Origin: JACOZM01 sp035289385
GTDB taxonomy: Archaea > Nanobdellota > Nanobdellia > Woesearchaeales > GW2011-AR9
DNA: 31,985 bases
Direction of reading: 5' to 3'
Assembly: GCA_035289385.1 (NCBI GenBank)
Contig: DATDXI010000075.1
Location: 1 to 31,985, forward strand
How positions within the stretch are numbered: position 1 is the first letter of the stretch; the number at the start of each line of letters is the position of its first letter. This document shows positions 9,102-16,408 of this stretch, in pieces. The position numbers and the translations under genes were made by a program. The notes beneath the pieces are model-generated. The model was given only the letters and a program-made list of their open reading frames with translations. It searched no databases and had not been told where the DNA came from.

Positions 9102-9917
9102 ATGGAAACAAGTGAAGATCGGAGGAAAAAAATATTAGGGCCGGTAAGTAGGGCCCTGCAACAGGGAGCAGAACGAGCAGGTTTTACTATGGGTGGGGAT
9201 TTAGAGGGCGTATTGCGGAGACTACAAGATGGTGACGTTGCTGCTTTGACAATTTTTCCTAAAGAGCTTCGAGCGGCAGTTGGTCAGGAGATTGCTTTAG
9301 AGATTGAAGCGAGGTATGCTCCTTCAACAGATCTTGGCGTTGCTGTTACTGCTTTTAAGAGTGGAAAATTTGAAGATGCTATTCGCTTATTAGGAGAGGG
9401 ATTAAGAGCAGGATATGTCGAAGCAAGTACTGTCTCTCCCAGTGGAGCATTATACGGACAAGCATTTTTTGCACGCCCAAGAGGAGAAGTGTCTCAACAT
9501 CTTTGTGGCAGTGTACTAGCATATGCTCCTACAGTAATTGAAGCCATGGCTGGACTAGTTACTCATACTGCTGCGTATAAAGCTTCGGAGAAAGACCGTG
9601 CTATCGCTTCTGCAGAGCCAGGTACGGTAGGAGTATGGACCGCCCAAGGCAATGCTATTTTAATCATCAGCGCTCACGAGCCAGGGAAGGAAGGAACGGT
9701 GGCTGTGTGGGGTATGCGCAGTTCAGCCGGACAACTGGGTATGGGTGCGGTAGGCCAGGAACTTGACATCCGCTCGTATGAAGGGATGGTTATTGGACGA
9801 GACGCACCATTGCAAGTCATGCCCAGAAATCTATCCGTTGACACAGTTGGCGCATTGACGGTTGGAAAAGAGGCAAACGCCAAAGGAGCAACAGACGTTT
9901 ACCGACTGAGCAGATAA
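9102..9917 (+). CDS. Unknown protein, cassette gene 5
   Basis: This 271-residue soluble protein is last in the cassette, 38 bases after gene 4, with its own strong ribosome site. The N-terminal half (about 1-110) is helical. The C-terminal half (about 165-271) is rich in Gly, Val and Thr and looks all-beta. Near 230-250 a segment reading GMVIGRD, then RNLS about 7 residues later, resembles the start of an FHA domain (IGR followed by SxxH), but the histidine is missing and the match is weak. The strong Shine-Dalgarno suggests it is made in larger amounts than its neighbours. No function is assigned. Confidence 0.8.
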   Translation: METSEDRRKKILGPVSRALQQGAERAGFTMGGDLEGVLRRLQDGDVAALTIFPKELRAAVGQEIALEIEARYAPSTDLGVAVTAFKSGKFEDAIRLLGEGLRAGYVEASTVSPSGALYGQAFFARPRGEVSQHLCGSVLAYAPTVIEAMAGLVTHTAAYKASEKDRAIASAEPGTVGVWTAQGNAILIISAHEPGKEGTVAVWGMRSSAGQLGMGAVGQELDIRSYEGMVIGRDAPLQVMPRNLSVDTVGALTVGKEANAKGATDVYRLSR

Positions 9918-9998
9918 TTATCTGTTTTTCTTTGTTTTTATTTTCTTACTTTTTTTAATTTTTCTTTAATGCTTCTTATTTTTTTACATTCTTTATTA
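9918..9998 (+). terminator. Poly-T terminator of the cassette
   Basis: At least five T-runs of 4-7 bases follow the stop of gene 5 on the plus strand, without a stable hairpin. This fits archaeal T-rich intrinsic termination. On the minus strand these would be A-runs, so it serves the cassette and not the convergent peptidase gene. Confidence 0.6.
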
Positions 9999-10004
9999 TC
10001 ACCA

Positions 10005-11033
10005 TTACTGTATTTCAACCAATCTCTTAGAAGCAGTTGTCAAAACTGTCACTTTTCCATTGAATACTAACGTATCTTCAATCCTCAGCCCAAACTTGTT
10101 TGGGAAATATACTCCTGGCTCAATGGTAAAAACATGACCCTGCTGAACAGTTGCATTGGTGTATACTGGTGTTTCATGAATATCTATTCCTACTCCGTGA
10201 CCTAGACCATGGATAAAATATTTAGCATCTTTTCCCAGCATTTTTCTTGCCAGATGGTCCAGCTCTTTGTAGAGCTTGTTTTCTCGAACGTCGTTGATGC
10301 ATTGCTCCTGGACGGAGAGAAGCTGGGCATAAGATGATAATTCTGAGGGAGATGCTTTTCCTAAATAAATAACTCGGCTCATATCGGCACAATAATTCTT
10401 CCATCGTGCTCCAAAGTCCAGCTGAAGAAACCCTTTCTTGAGCAAGCTATTTGATGTGACATGATGGGGGATGGAGCTGTTCACGTCACTTCCCACGATC
10501 GTCGGAAAAGCCAGTTGCGCACCAGCATTCTTCATATATTTTTCTAGGAATAGTGCGACGTCTTGTTCCGTCTTCAATGTTCTTTTTGGCAATTCTTTTA
10601 CGAGAGCAGCAAACGCTTCAGACGTTATGGTACAAGCTTTCTCCGTATATTCTATCTCTTTTGCTGTTTTGATGGTCCGTAAATAAGTAATTGTTTCTCC
10701 AACATCTTTCCATGCTGCCTTTGGAAAGATCTGCTGCAGCTTTTCCAGCTGCTGTACGGATAACGATCCTTTATTGATGCCAATGGTCTTGTATGAAGAA
10801 TTCTTTATTTCTTTCTCCCATTCTTTGCTCAGATTCTTATTTCGAATTCCCGTCACGTGCGGTGGAAGATCAAGTTTGCTTAAGTAGAGATCCGCCGTTC
10901 TTGGCGTTATAACCATGATGGCATGAGAAGGGACCATCCTAGAAAAATAGGTGATATGAGTATCGGGATGAAAGAGGATTGCTGCGTCGATCTTCTCTTT
11001 GCTCAAGAATGATTGGAACTGGCGCAGCTTCAT
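10005..11033 (-). CDS. pepQ: M24 family Xaa-Pro dipeptidase/aminopeptidase
   Basis: A creatinase/prolidase-fold metallopeptidase of 342 residues, the usual length for archaeal prolidases. It cleaves at X-Pro bonds in peptides in the cytosol. The N-terminal domain (about 1-120) is followed by the pita-bread catalytic domain. All five metal ligands are visible: D206 and D217 (in LDFGARW and ADMSRV), H279 in HGLGHGVG, E305 in TIEPGVY and E319 in RIEDTLV. I chose the ATG at 11033. A GTG at 11051 would add six residues, but a TATA-like TTTTTAAC lies about 27 bases upstream of 11033, which fits a leaderless mRNA. It is transcribed alone, convergent with the cassette. The exact sub-activity (dipeptidase or aminopeptidase) is not settled by sequence. 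Confidence 0.92.
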   Translation of the reverse strand: MKLRQFQSFLSKEKIDAAILFHPDTHITYFSRMVPSHAIMVITPRTADLYLSKLDLPPHVTGIRNKNLSKEWEKEIKNSSYKTIGINKGSLSVQQLEKLQQIFPKAAWKDVGETITYLRTIKTAKEIEYTEKACTITSEAFAALVKELPKRTLKTEQDVALFLEKYMKNAGAQLAFPTIVGSDVNSSIPHHVTSNSLLKKGFLQLDFGARWKNYCADMSRVIYLGKASPSELSSYAQLLSVQEQCINDVRENKLYKELDHLARKMLGKDAKYFIHGLGHGVGIDIHETPVYTNATVQQGHVFTIEPGVYFPNKFGLRIEDTLVFNGKVTVLTTASKRLVEIQ

Positions 11034-11056
11034 GGTCCTTAGGAAGATCACATCGG

Positions 11057-11064
11057 TTAAAAAT
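11057..11064 (-). promoter_or_regulatory. TATA box of the M24 peptidase gene
   Basis: On the minus strand ATTTTTAA is centred about 27 bases before the ATG at 11033. Confidence 0.5.
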
Positions 11065-11069
11065 GTTTC

Positions 11070-11090
11070 TAGGAACGATCTCTGTTCCTA
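11070..11090. repeat. Inverted repeat TAGGAAC-N7-GTTCCTA
   Basis: A perfect 7-bp inverted repeat with a 7-base loop lies just upstream of the peptidase TATA box and just downstream of the small membrane-protein gene that ends at 11109. It could be an operator for the former or a hairpin at the 3' end of the latter. The sequence does not decide. Confidence 0.5.
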
Positions 11091-11108
11091 TGAACACTAC
11101 TTATCTTC

Positions 11109-11312
11109 TTACTGAGCTTTATTATTGATGCTTAATAGTTGATGAAGCCAGCACCAGCCAAAGAAACTTTCTGCCAAGGCGATCCAGCCTACCACCAGAA
11201 TGATAGTGTTCAGCCACCCAAAGCTGTATTGCGGCGCCCACGGACCTAGCCACCAAAAGGCTAATGCAAACCTTAATACCCTATCAATTTTTCCGAGATT
11301 TTGTCTTACCAT
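11109..11312 (-). CDS. Small DUF2892-like membrane protein
   Basis: A 67-residue protein that begins with the pattern NLGKIDRVLRFALAF, typical of the YgaP-type inner-membrane domain (DUF2892). Two hydrophobic segments follow (about 13-25 and 33-52) with a Cys in FFGWCWLH, where the family often has CP. I chose the ATG at 11312 because AGAGGTGG lies just before it. Earlier ATGs overlap the upstream gene more deeply. It overlaps the upstream small membrane gene by 29 bases, so the two are probably translated together. Its role is unknown. In other organisms the domain accompanies rhodanese or sulfur proteins, which are not seen here. Confidence 0.75.
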   Translation of the reverse strand: MVRQNLGKIDRVLRFALAFWWLGPWAPQYSFGWLNTIILVVGWIALAESFFGWCWLHQLLSINNKAQ

Positions 11313-11532
11313 TTGCCACCTCTTCATGAGTCTTTGTAACATAATGGATACCTGTGATGATAGAAACGATTGCTAGAACACTTACCCCTAAGCCACCACC
11401 ATAGGACATCATGTTATATCCCCCGTAATATCCCATCATCCCCATCATGCCAGTGTATCCTATCCTTCCCGCCGGGAGAAGAGCAAGCGCTCCACCGACA
11501 ATTTGAATCCAACCTAATGTCTTATGATCCAT
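11284..11532 (-). CDS. Small two-helix membrane protein, Gly/Met-rich
   Basis: An 82-residue protein with a hydrophobic N-terminal helix (about 6-22), a middle stretch rich in Gly, Met and Tyr (about 28-48), a second hydrophobic helix (about 50-68) and a charged C-terminal tail. I do not recognise a family. The ATG at 11532 is preceded by GAGGTGA at good spacing. A GTG at 11541 in the same frame is possible but lies within that ribosome site. It is the first gene of a two-gene membrane unit with the DUF2892-like gene. The Met/Gly-rich loop could bind metal, but that is a guess. Confidence 0.7.
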   Translation of the reverse strand: MDHKTLGWIQIVGGALALLPAGRIGYTGMMGMMGYYGGYNMMSYGGGLGVSVLAIVSIITGIHYVTKTHEEVANGKTKSRKN

Positions 11533-11576
11533 CTTCTTCACCTCAATGTTAATATTATAGGGAATAGTATTCTTGC

Positions 11577-11585
11577 TTATATATT
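11577..11585 (-). promoter_or_regulatory. TATA box of the two-gene membrane unit
   Basis: An ATATATAA-type box on the minus strand lies about 49 bases before the ATG at 11532. This predicts a leader of about 20-25 bases, long enough to hold the GAGGTGA ribosome site. Confidence 0.45.
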
Positions 11586-11615
11586 TTCTTGTTCGTAGAA
11601 ATCACTTTTCATCAA

Positions 11616-12206
11616 TCATTTCTTCTTATTCCACAGCTGGGTTAAGAAACCCTGCTTATTCCACTGATGTTGCTGCTGATTATCTTGGCTTGCATAACGC
11701 ACATCCGCTACAGAATAATAAGCCTGAGCATCGCATTCTTTTGTGATATCTAATAAATCTTTGACCTTATGTCTCTCACAAACGACGAAAAGAACTTTTA
11801 CTTTTCCATCACTACCTTTGGAATCAGTGCAAGTGATGGTATGCTCGCTCTTCTGCAATTTTTCTAGCAATTTCTTATTCTTTCCTTTTGTTATTATTCT
11901 GATCATCACTTTGCCGATGGACATCTTGCTTTCGATGTACACTCCCACATAATTTCCGGCAGCGAAGCCCAGAGCATAGGCTACAAAGGCCAGAGGATTG
12001 GTTAAGTTGAGCATGATTTGCCGGATAGCTAATAACCATATGCAAATCTCAAAGAAAGCAAGAAAGGCTGCCCAGCCTTTGAAGCCTTTTGAAATAAAAA
12101 TGACTCGTATCGTTCCTAAGGAAACATCACAGATCCTGGCTAAGAAGATCAATATCGGCAGAACAATCCAGCCAAAGGTCCAGCTGCTCAAAAATCCCAT
12201 CACCAT
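11616..12206 (-). CDS. UPF0316 (DUF5698/DUF2179) membrane protein
   Basis: A 196-residue membrane protein. Three hydrophobic segments fill the first half: about 4-20, 37-55 and 60-80. The pattern LARICDVSLGTIRVIFISKG is the signature of the UPF0316 family. The C-terminal half (about 105-180) is a soluble DUF2179 domain with alternating strands and helices, followed by a Gln/Lys-rich tail. The biochemical function of the family is not established. I chose the ATG at 12206 because the TATA box at 12229-12236 lies 26 bases upstream. An ATG at 12239 would overlap that box. The gene is divergent from the M16 peptidase gene. Confidence 0.85.
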   Translation of the reverse strand: MVMGFLSSWTFGWIVLPILIFLARICDVSLGTIRVIFISKGFKGWAAFLAFFEICIWLLAIRQIMLNLTNPLAFVAYALGFAAGNYVGVYIESKMSIGKVMIRIITKGKNKKLLEKLQKSEHTITCTDSKGSDGKVKVLFVVCERHKVKDLLDITKECDAQAYYSVADVRYASQDNQQQHQWNKQGFLTQLWNKKK

Positions 12207-12228
12207 GGGTGCCTTCATAATATGGGGG

Positions 12229-12236
12229 TATATAAA
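12229..12236 (-). promoter_or_regulatory. TATA box of the UPF0316 gene
   Basis: TTTATATA on the minus strand is centred 26 bases before the ATG at 12206. It indicates a leaderless mRNA and argues against the upstream ATG at 12239. Confidence 0.65.
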
Positions 12237-12280
12237 CATTTATTTTTCAGGTAAAAAGTAGTAAAAAAGAAGTAAAATAT

Positions 12281-12352
12281 CTTAAAAATATGCTTAAATG
12301 AAGCTTTGCCGTAAAAAACCAAAGAGTTTAAAAACCTTAAAAATAAGCTTAA
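12281..12352 (+). repeat. Direct repeat CTTAAAAATA(T/A)GCTTAA
   Basis: Two 17-base copies, at 12281-12297 and 12336-12352, differ at one base and are spaced 55 bases apart. The second lies between the M16 TATA box and its ATG. They look like paired regulator-binding sites. Confidence 0.5.
12327..12334 (+). promoter_or_regulatory. TATA box of the M16 peptidase gene
   Basis: TTTAAAAA is centred 26 bases before the ATG at 12357, which fits a leaderless mRNA. Confidence 0.65.
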
Positions 12353-12356
12353 CCCT

Positions 12357-13559
12357 ATGAAAAAAGAGGTTTTAGCCAATGGAATGACCGTCATCTATGA
12401 AAAGACCAACACTCGATCTGTTGTAGTCCAAGTGATGGTAAAAACCGGCAGCAATCAAGAGAATGCTCAAGAAAGAGGGATATCTCATTTTTTAGAGCAT
12501 CTCCTGTTTGAAGGTACAGCACATAGGCAAAATAATAAGGCTATCTCCCAGGAAATTGAGCAGATTGGCGGAGACATCAATGCTTATACCTCTAACGAAA
12601 GAACATGTTTTTACGTAAAAGTTCTGGGAAAGCACTATCATAAAGCTGTAGAAATTCTCGCAGATATCCTTCAAAATCCATTGTTTAGGGAAGAAGATAT
12701 CCGCCGGGAGAAGAATGTTGTCCTAAAGGAAATAGATATGGTTCTTGACGAGCCAAGGTTTTATCAGTGGATCTTACTGCAAAAAAATCTGTTCAAGAAA
12801 CATCCCTGCAGATATCCCACCTACGGCAACAAAGAAGATATCCGCCAGCTTACCCGGCAGAAGATTGTGGATTTTTTCAACAAGCATTATCGCCCCAGCA
12901 ACATGATCATTTCTGTTGTAGGGAATGTCAAGCAATGGAAGACAGAACTTGAAAAGCATTTTGTCGCCCGTCATGCTCCTCACGTTTCATTTTCCTATCC
13001 TCATGAACCAGTTGATCGGAAAACAATCACAGTTAAAGAGAAGAGGAAGATTTCCAGCACCTATTTTGTTCTAGGATTCAAGACAGTTCCCAAAAATAAT
13101 AAGGATGCTTATGCCTTAGAGATCATCAATACGATCATGGGGCGAGGGCAGAGCTGCCGCATGTTTACAGAAATCCGAACAAAGTTAGGCTTGGCCTATG
13201 ACGTAGGATCACAGCATGTTGCTGAAGTGTCCTACGGCTATTTTGCTTTTTATGCTTCCGTTGATAAGAAAAATGTCCAGAAGACAAAGGGGCTGATTTT
13301 GCAAGAACTGCAGGATTTACGAAATCTCTCGGAACAGGAATTGAAAGCAGCCAAAACAGCAATCGAAGGTGAATTTTATTTGGATTTAGAAGATACTCAA
13401 AAGAGAGCAGACCAATTATTATTTTGGGAACAGGCAAAGAGCGCTAAAGAGCTTGATTCTTTTGTTTCTCAGATCAAGAATGTGTCAATTAAGGACATCC
13501 AACGTGTTATCAACACCTATTTCCATCATTATACGTTTGTTGTTTTGGAAGGGAAATAA
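12357..13559 (+). CDS. M16 family zinc peptidase (pitrilysin/MPP-like)
   Basis: A 400-residue zinc metallopeptidase of the bacterial M16B type. The inverted zinc motif HFLEH is intact (H44, E47, H48), and E125 in VVLKEIDM supplies the third ligand, so it should be active. A standard two-lobed M16 fold follows, with the FVLGFKT and GRGQSCRMFTEIR segments expected in the second lobe. The family cuts peptides or presequences, often as a dimer. No partner M16 gene is visible here. There is no signal peptide, so it should be cytosolic. It has its own promoter, is divergent from the UPF0316 gene and convergent with TyrRS. Lysine clearly exceeds arginine in this protein. Confidence 0.93.
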   Translation: MKKEVLANGMTVIYEKTNTRSVVVQVMVKTGSNQENAQERGISHFLEHLLFEGTAHRQNNKAISQEIEQIGGDINAYTSNERTCFYVKVLGKHYHKAVEILADILQNPLFREEDIRREKNVVLKEIDMVLDEPRFYQWILLQKNLFKKHPCRYPTYGNKEDIRQLTRQKIVDFFNKHYRPSNMIISVVGNVKQWKTELEKHFVARHAPHVSFSYPHEPVDRKTITVKEKRKISSTYFVLGFKTVPKNNKDAYALEIINTIMGRGQSCRMFTEIRTKLGLAYDVGSQHVAEVSYGYFAFYASVDKKNVQKTKGLILQELQDLRNLSEQELKAAKTAIEGEFYLDLEDTQKRADQLLFWEQAKSAKELDSFVSQIKNVSIKDIQRVINTYFHHYTFVVLEGK

Positions 13560-13591
13560 TTTTCCTGATATATACTGCTTGCTTTGATCTT

Positions 13592-14668
13592 TCAAGAAAC
13601 TTTAGAAAAACTTTCTACCTGTTCTTTCAACCTTCTTGCGGAAGCATTATTCTTAAAATATTCCCTAACGGGATCAAGAAGCTGATTGATATACTTCGCT
13701 GTCGCTGCCTTGAGGTCAGCAGGGTGGATTTTTCCTTGGACATAAGACTCTTCCAAATCAGGATACGTTTGGAAAGAGACTGTTCCGCCAAATTTCTCTG
13801 GACGTTCAATCACAAACAGCTTGATCTTTTCAAAAATGATATATTTGCAATATTCTAAGATAGGATTATCTTTAACCTCCTTTTCTGGACAATATGCTTT
13901 CTTGAATTTCCTGTCGACTTCTTCTTTTGAATCGTCCATGAAAATACAAGTATCTGGCTTTGACTTGGACATCTTCAATTCAATAGCCCGTTCTATCCCG
14001 GTAAGTTCAGTAGCTGGCGGAGCTCCTAGACCAAGAAGCATATGGTGAGAAACGACGATCGGTTTCTTGTAGCCAAGCTTTGGCGCGACTTCTCTTGCTA
14101 ACATATTCACTTTCCTCTGGTCCATACCTAATTGGGTGATGTCGCAATCAAATTCAAAGATGTCGGCGCATTGCATGCAGGGGTAGAAGATCTGCGACGC
14201 TTGCTGCACTTCCGATTCTTTTCTTCCCATGATCTGCCCGCAGCGGATGATTCTGTTGACTGTCGTCACTTGCGCTACCCGCATCACTTTTTTCCAATAT
14301 TCCTGGCTGTCAACAACATCCATGGCCCGGATAAACTCTACTTTTTCCGTGTCCATTCCCGAAGCTTTCCATATTTCAATCAAATAATCTCCGGCAATCT
14401 GGATTTTTTCTAAATCTCCGCCGAACTTTAAGTTTGTCCAGCCATGCCAGTCAGCTGCATACATCTTGAAGGTGATGCTTGCTTTGATCATCTTATTGAC
14501 GTTGATTGCCCTCAACAATCCTTGAGCGATATGGGCTTTCCCACTAGGTTCAAAACCATCGTAGGCGATAAGTTTCTTTTTTGTCTTCAGAAGCTCTAAT
14601 AATTCCTGCTCATCAATGATCTCTTCACCGACTTCTTTGATGAGGGCTAAACGCTGTTCGGGTTCCAT
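13592..14668 (-). CDS. tyrS: Tyrosyl-tRNA synthetase, archaeal type
   Basis: A class I aminoacyl-tRNA synthetase of 358 residues that charges tRNA-Tyr. It has the archaeal/eukaryotic form of the motifs: YDGFEPSGKAHIAQG near 36-50 (HIGH equivalent HIAQ at 46-49), YAADWHGW near 70-77, and an intact KMSKS at 232-236. It lacks the S4-type C-terminal domain of bacterial enzymes, as expected for archaea. The ATG at 14668 lies about 26 bases downstream of a TTTAAA box, so the mRNA is probably leaderless. It is convergent with the M16 gene and divergent from an orphan gene. Confidence 0.95.
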   Translation of the reverse strand: MEPEQRLALIKEVGEEIIDEQELLELLKTKKKLIAYDGFEPSGKAHIAQGLLRAINVNKMIKASITFKMYAADWHGWTNLKFGGDLEKIQIAGDYLIEIWKASGMDTEKVEFIRAMDVVDSQEYWKKVMRVAQVTTVNRIIRCGQIMGRKESEVQQASQIFYPCMQCADIFEFDCDITQLGMDQRKVNMLAREVAPKLGYKKPIVVSHHMLLGLGAPPATELTGIERAIELKMSKSKPDTCIFMDDSKEEVDRKFKKAYCPEKEVKDNPILEYCKYIIFEKIKLFVIERPEKFGGTVSFQTYPDLEESYVQGKIHPADLKAATAKYINQLLDPVREYFKNNASARRLKEQVESFSKVS

Positions 14669-14690
14669 AATTCTTTGGAATAAGTTATTG

Positions 14691-14696
14691 TTTAAA
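14691..14696 (-). promoter_or_regulatory. TATA box of tyrS
   Basis: The self-complementary TTTAAA within ATTATTTAAACAAT lies about 26 bases before the tyrS ATG. Confidence 0.6.
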
Positions 14697-14711
14697 TAAT
14701 TAATGGCAAGA

Positions 14712-14718
14712 TTTTTAA
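14712..14718 (+). promoter_or_regulatory. Probable TATA box of the orphan gene at 14742
   Basis: TTTTTAA is centred 27 bases before the ATG at 14742. It lies inside the longer reading frame that begins at 14703 and is the reason for choosing the inner start. Confidence 0.4.
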
Positions 14719-14741
14719 GTATCAGGGAGCCAGAAGCTATT

Positions 14742-15734
14742 ATGGTCGGTGCAAAAGTTATTTCCTTACAGAGACATTCAACTCCTGAAGTATATGTACT
14801 CCCTCAACGGCATTTCTGGATGGACAGTTTAGGACTACGAGAACCGCAATTTGCCGTTGCGACGACAATTTATATTAGAAATTATCTGGAAGAGGTTTGT
14901 GACAGTATTTGGTGTATGACCAACATCACTGGTGGAAGAGAAACAAGGCAGGGTTTGGAGTTAGCTGTTGACCAAAATTCTCTTGAAGCAATAACAGATC
15001 AACCAAAAGGCTTGCGAGTACGTTATTTTCAACTAGATCAGGGAAAGGCTTCTGAAGTTTCTCCACAATATCATCTCCCTGAAGACGGCTTAGCCATGGC
15101 TTGTTTGTATAGCCGTCGCCAAGCGATTGATAAAGAAGGTCATTTTATAGATTCTCCACTTCCCGGTCTTTATACACGGCATCCTACCAAATTTCCCAAC
15201 GTTGATTTATTTTACAGTGGAACACATCCTTTACGTGACGTCACCTTACTTATCGGTAAGGAAAGGTGGAACCAAGAAGGGATGAAACAAGCTATCGACC
15301 AGTACCTCCAATCTATGTATAAAATAGAGAAAGCTTCCATTTCGTTTCCTGGACGGCCAAAGAAATCAAAGGTAATTCGAGAATGGAAAGATCAAGAGAT
15401 GGAAAGTGTACCAAATGCTTTTCAGTGGGTCTTCTTATCCGTAAGCACGAAGGCTTTACCAGTACTTATTCCATCAGTAGAAGAGAGATATCGACGAGTA
15501 TTAGGTGATGATGATGTTGGAAAAGCAGTGTATGATGGGGAGCATGGGAGATTTACCCTGATGGCGAGCCGTGATAAGATGTACTGCTCCATTACTGCTC
15601 ATAGTGATGCTCCGGGACTTCAACGGAGAAGGCTTTTTTCCTCTTTAGGGGGAAGTTTTAAACGGTCGTTGAGGGTTGCTAGATCACAGAAGAGAGATGT
15701 AGGACAGAATATCATCACTGCAGTAGAGATCTAA
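14742..15734 (+). CDS. Orphan protein of unknown function
   Basis: A 330-residue soluble protein that I do not recognise. It mixes alpha and beta segments and has no signal peptide, membrane helix or known motif. Aromatic and Arg residues are frequent, and a basic C-terminal tract (about 290-320, for example LQRRRL and SLRVARSQKR) could bind nucleic acid. I chose the ATG at 14742 from the TATA spacing. An ATG at 14703 in the same frame would add 13 residues, but it is only 7 bases from the tyrS TATA box. It ends 35 bases before the HAD gene, which has its own promoter, so it is probably a single-gene unit. Its composition is like that of the cassette proteins at 77-9917. Confidence 0.75.
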   Translation: MVGAKVISLQRHSTPEVYVLPQRHFWMDSLGLREPQFAVATTIYIRNYLEEVCDSIWCMTNITGGRETRQGLELAVDQNSLEAITDQPKGLRVRYFQLDQGKASEVSPQYHLPEDGLAMACLYSRRQAIDKEGHFIDSPLPGLYTRHPTKFPNVDLFYSGTHPLRDVTLLIGKERWNQEGMKQAIDQYLQSMYKIEKASISFPGRPKKSKVIREWKDQEMESVPNAFQWVFLSVSTKALPVLIPSVEERYRRVLGDDDVGKAVYDGEHGRFTLMASRDKMYCSITAHSDAPGLQRRRLFSSLGGSFKRSLRVARSQKRDVGQNIITAVEI

Positions 15735-15740
15735 GAAAAA

Positions 15741-15748
15741 TATATATA
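15741..15748 (+). promoter_or_regulatory. TATA box of the HAD/tRNase Z pair
   Basis: TATATATA is centred about 26 bases before the ATG at 15770. AAGGAGA at 15752-15758 is also present, so this start shows both leaderless and Shine-Dalgarno features. Confidence 0.6.
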
Positions 15749-15769
15749 AGCAAGGAGAAATAACCATTT

Positions 15770-16408
15770 ATGGCAAAAACAATCTTTTTCGATTTTTGGG
15801 GAACGCTGGTAGAACAGGGAGTCTGGAGCCCGATCAAGCAAGCCGGTACTATCTTACATATCTATCTGCCGTTTCCCGTCTACGTCAACAGGCTGCAAAA
15901 GGCGATGATGACCTCTTCGTTTAACGACCTTAAATCTGCCTTTCTGGCTCTGGGTGAGGAATTAAATATTGATATCAGCCGGCAAGAGATGGATGATCTT
16001 ATCGGGATGTGGAACAAATCATGGATGCTAGCCGAGCCTTATGATGATGTTGCCAAGACCCTTCAGCAGCTGCAGAAAGAATATACCTTAGTTCTTGTAG
16101 CAAACACCGATTCTTTTTCCGTCGACCGAGTCTTAGATAAATACCAGTTGCGGCCGTATTTTAAGAAGATATACCTTTCCTATCAGCTGGGCAAGACCAA
16201 ATCAGAAGAAGGTTTTTTTGACCAGATCATGAACGAGCTTGGCGTTACCATTAAAGACTGTGTCATGGTTGGCGATAGTTTGCAAAGCGATATTCTTCCT
16301 GCGCAAAAGTTAGGGATGAAGGCTATCTTGGTTGATCGCCATAATAGACGGGAAGCAGAAGGAAAGATTACTAGTCTTACAGAACTTCAAGGTGCCTTGC
16401 CATGGTAG
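15770..16408 (+). CDS. HAD superfamily hydrolase
   Basis: A 212-residue haloacid dehalogenase-like enzyme with a cap domain. Motif I is FFDFWGTLV: the nucleophile D8 is present, but the usual second Asp (+2) is W10, a variant also found in other HAD lineages. Motif II is the Asn-Thr in VLVANTDS, motif III is the Lys region LGKTKSE, and motif IV is VMVGDSLQSD with its two acidic residues. The missing second Asp normally acts as acid/base in phosphatases, so activity and substrate are uncertain. The stop overlaps the tRNase Z start by 7 bases, so the two are translated together. That link is positional only. Confidence 0.88.
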   Translation: MAKTIFFDFWGTLVEQGVWSPIKQAGTILHIYLPFPVYVNRLQKAMMTSSFNDLKSAFLALGEELNIDISRQEMDDLIGMWNKSWMLAEPYDDVAKTLQQLQKEYTLVLVANTDSFSVDRVLDKYQLRPYFKKIYLSYQLGKTKSEEGFFDQIMNELGVTIKDCVMVGDSLQSDILPAQKLGMKAILVDRHNRREAEGKITSLTELQGALPW

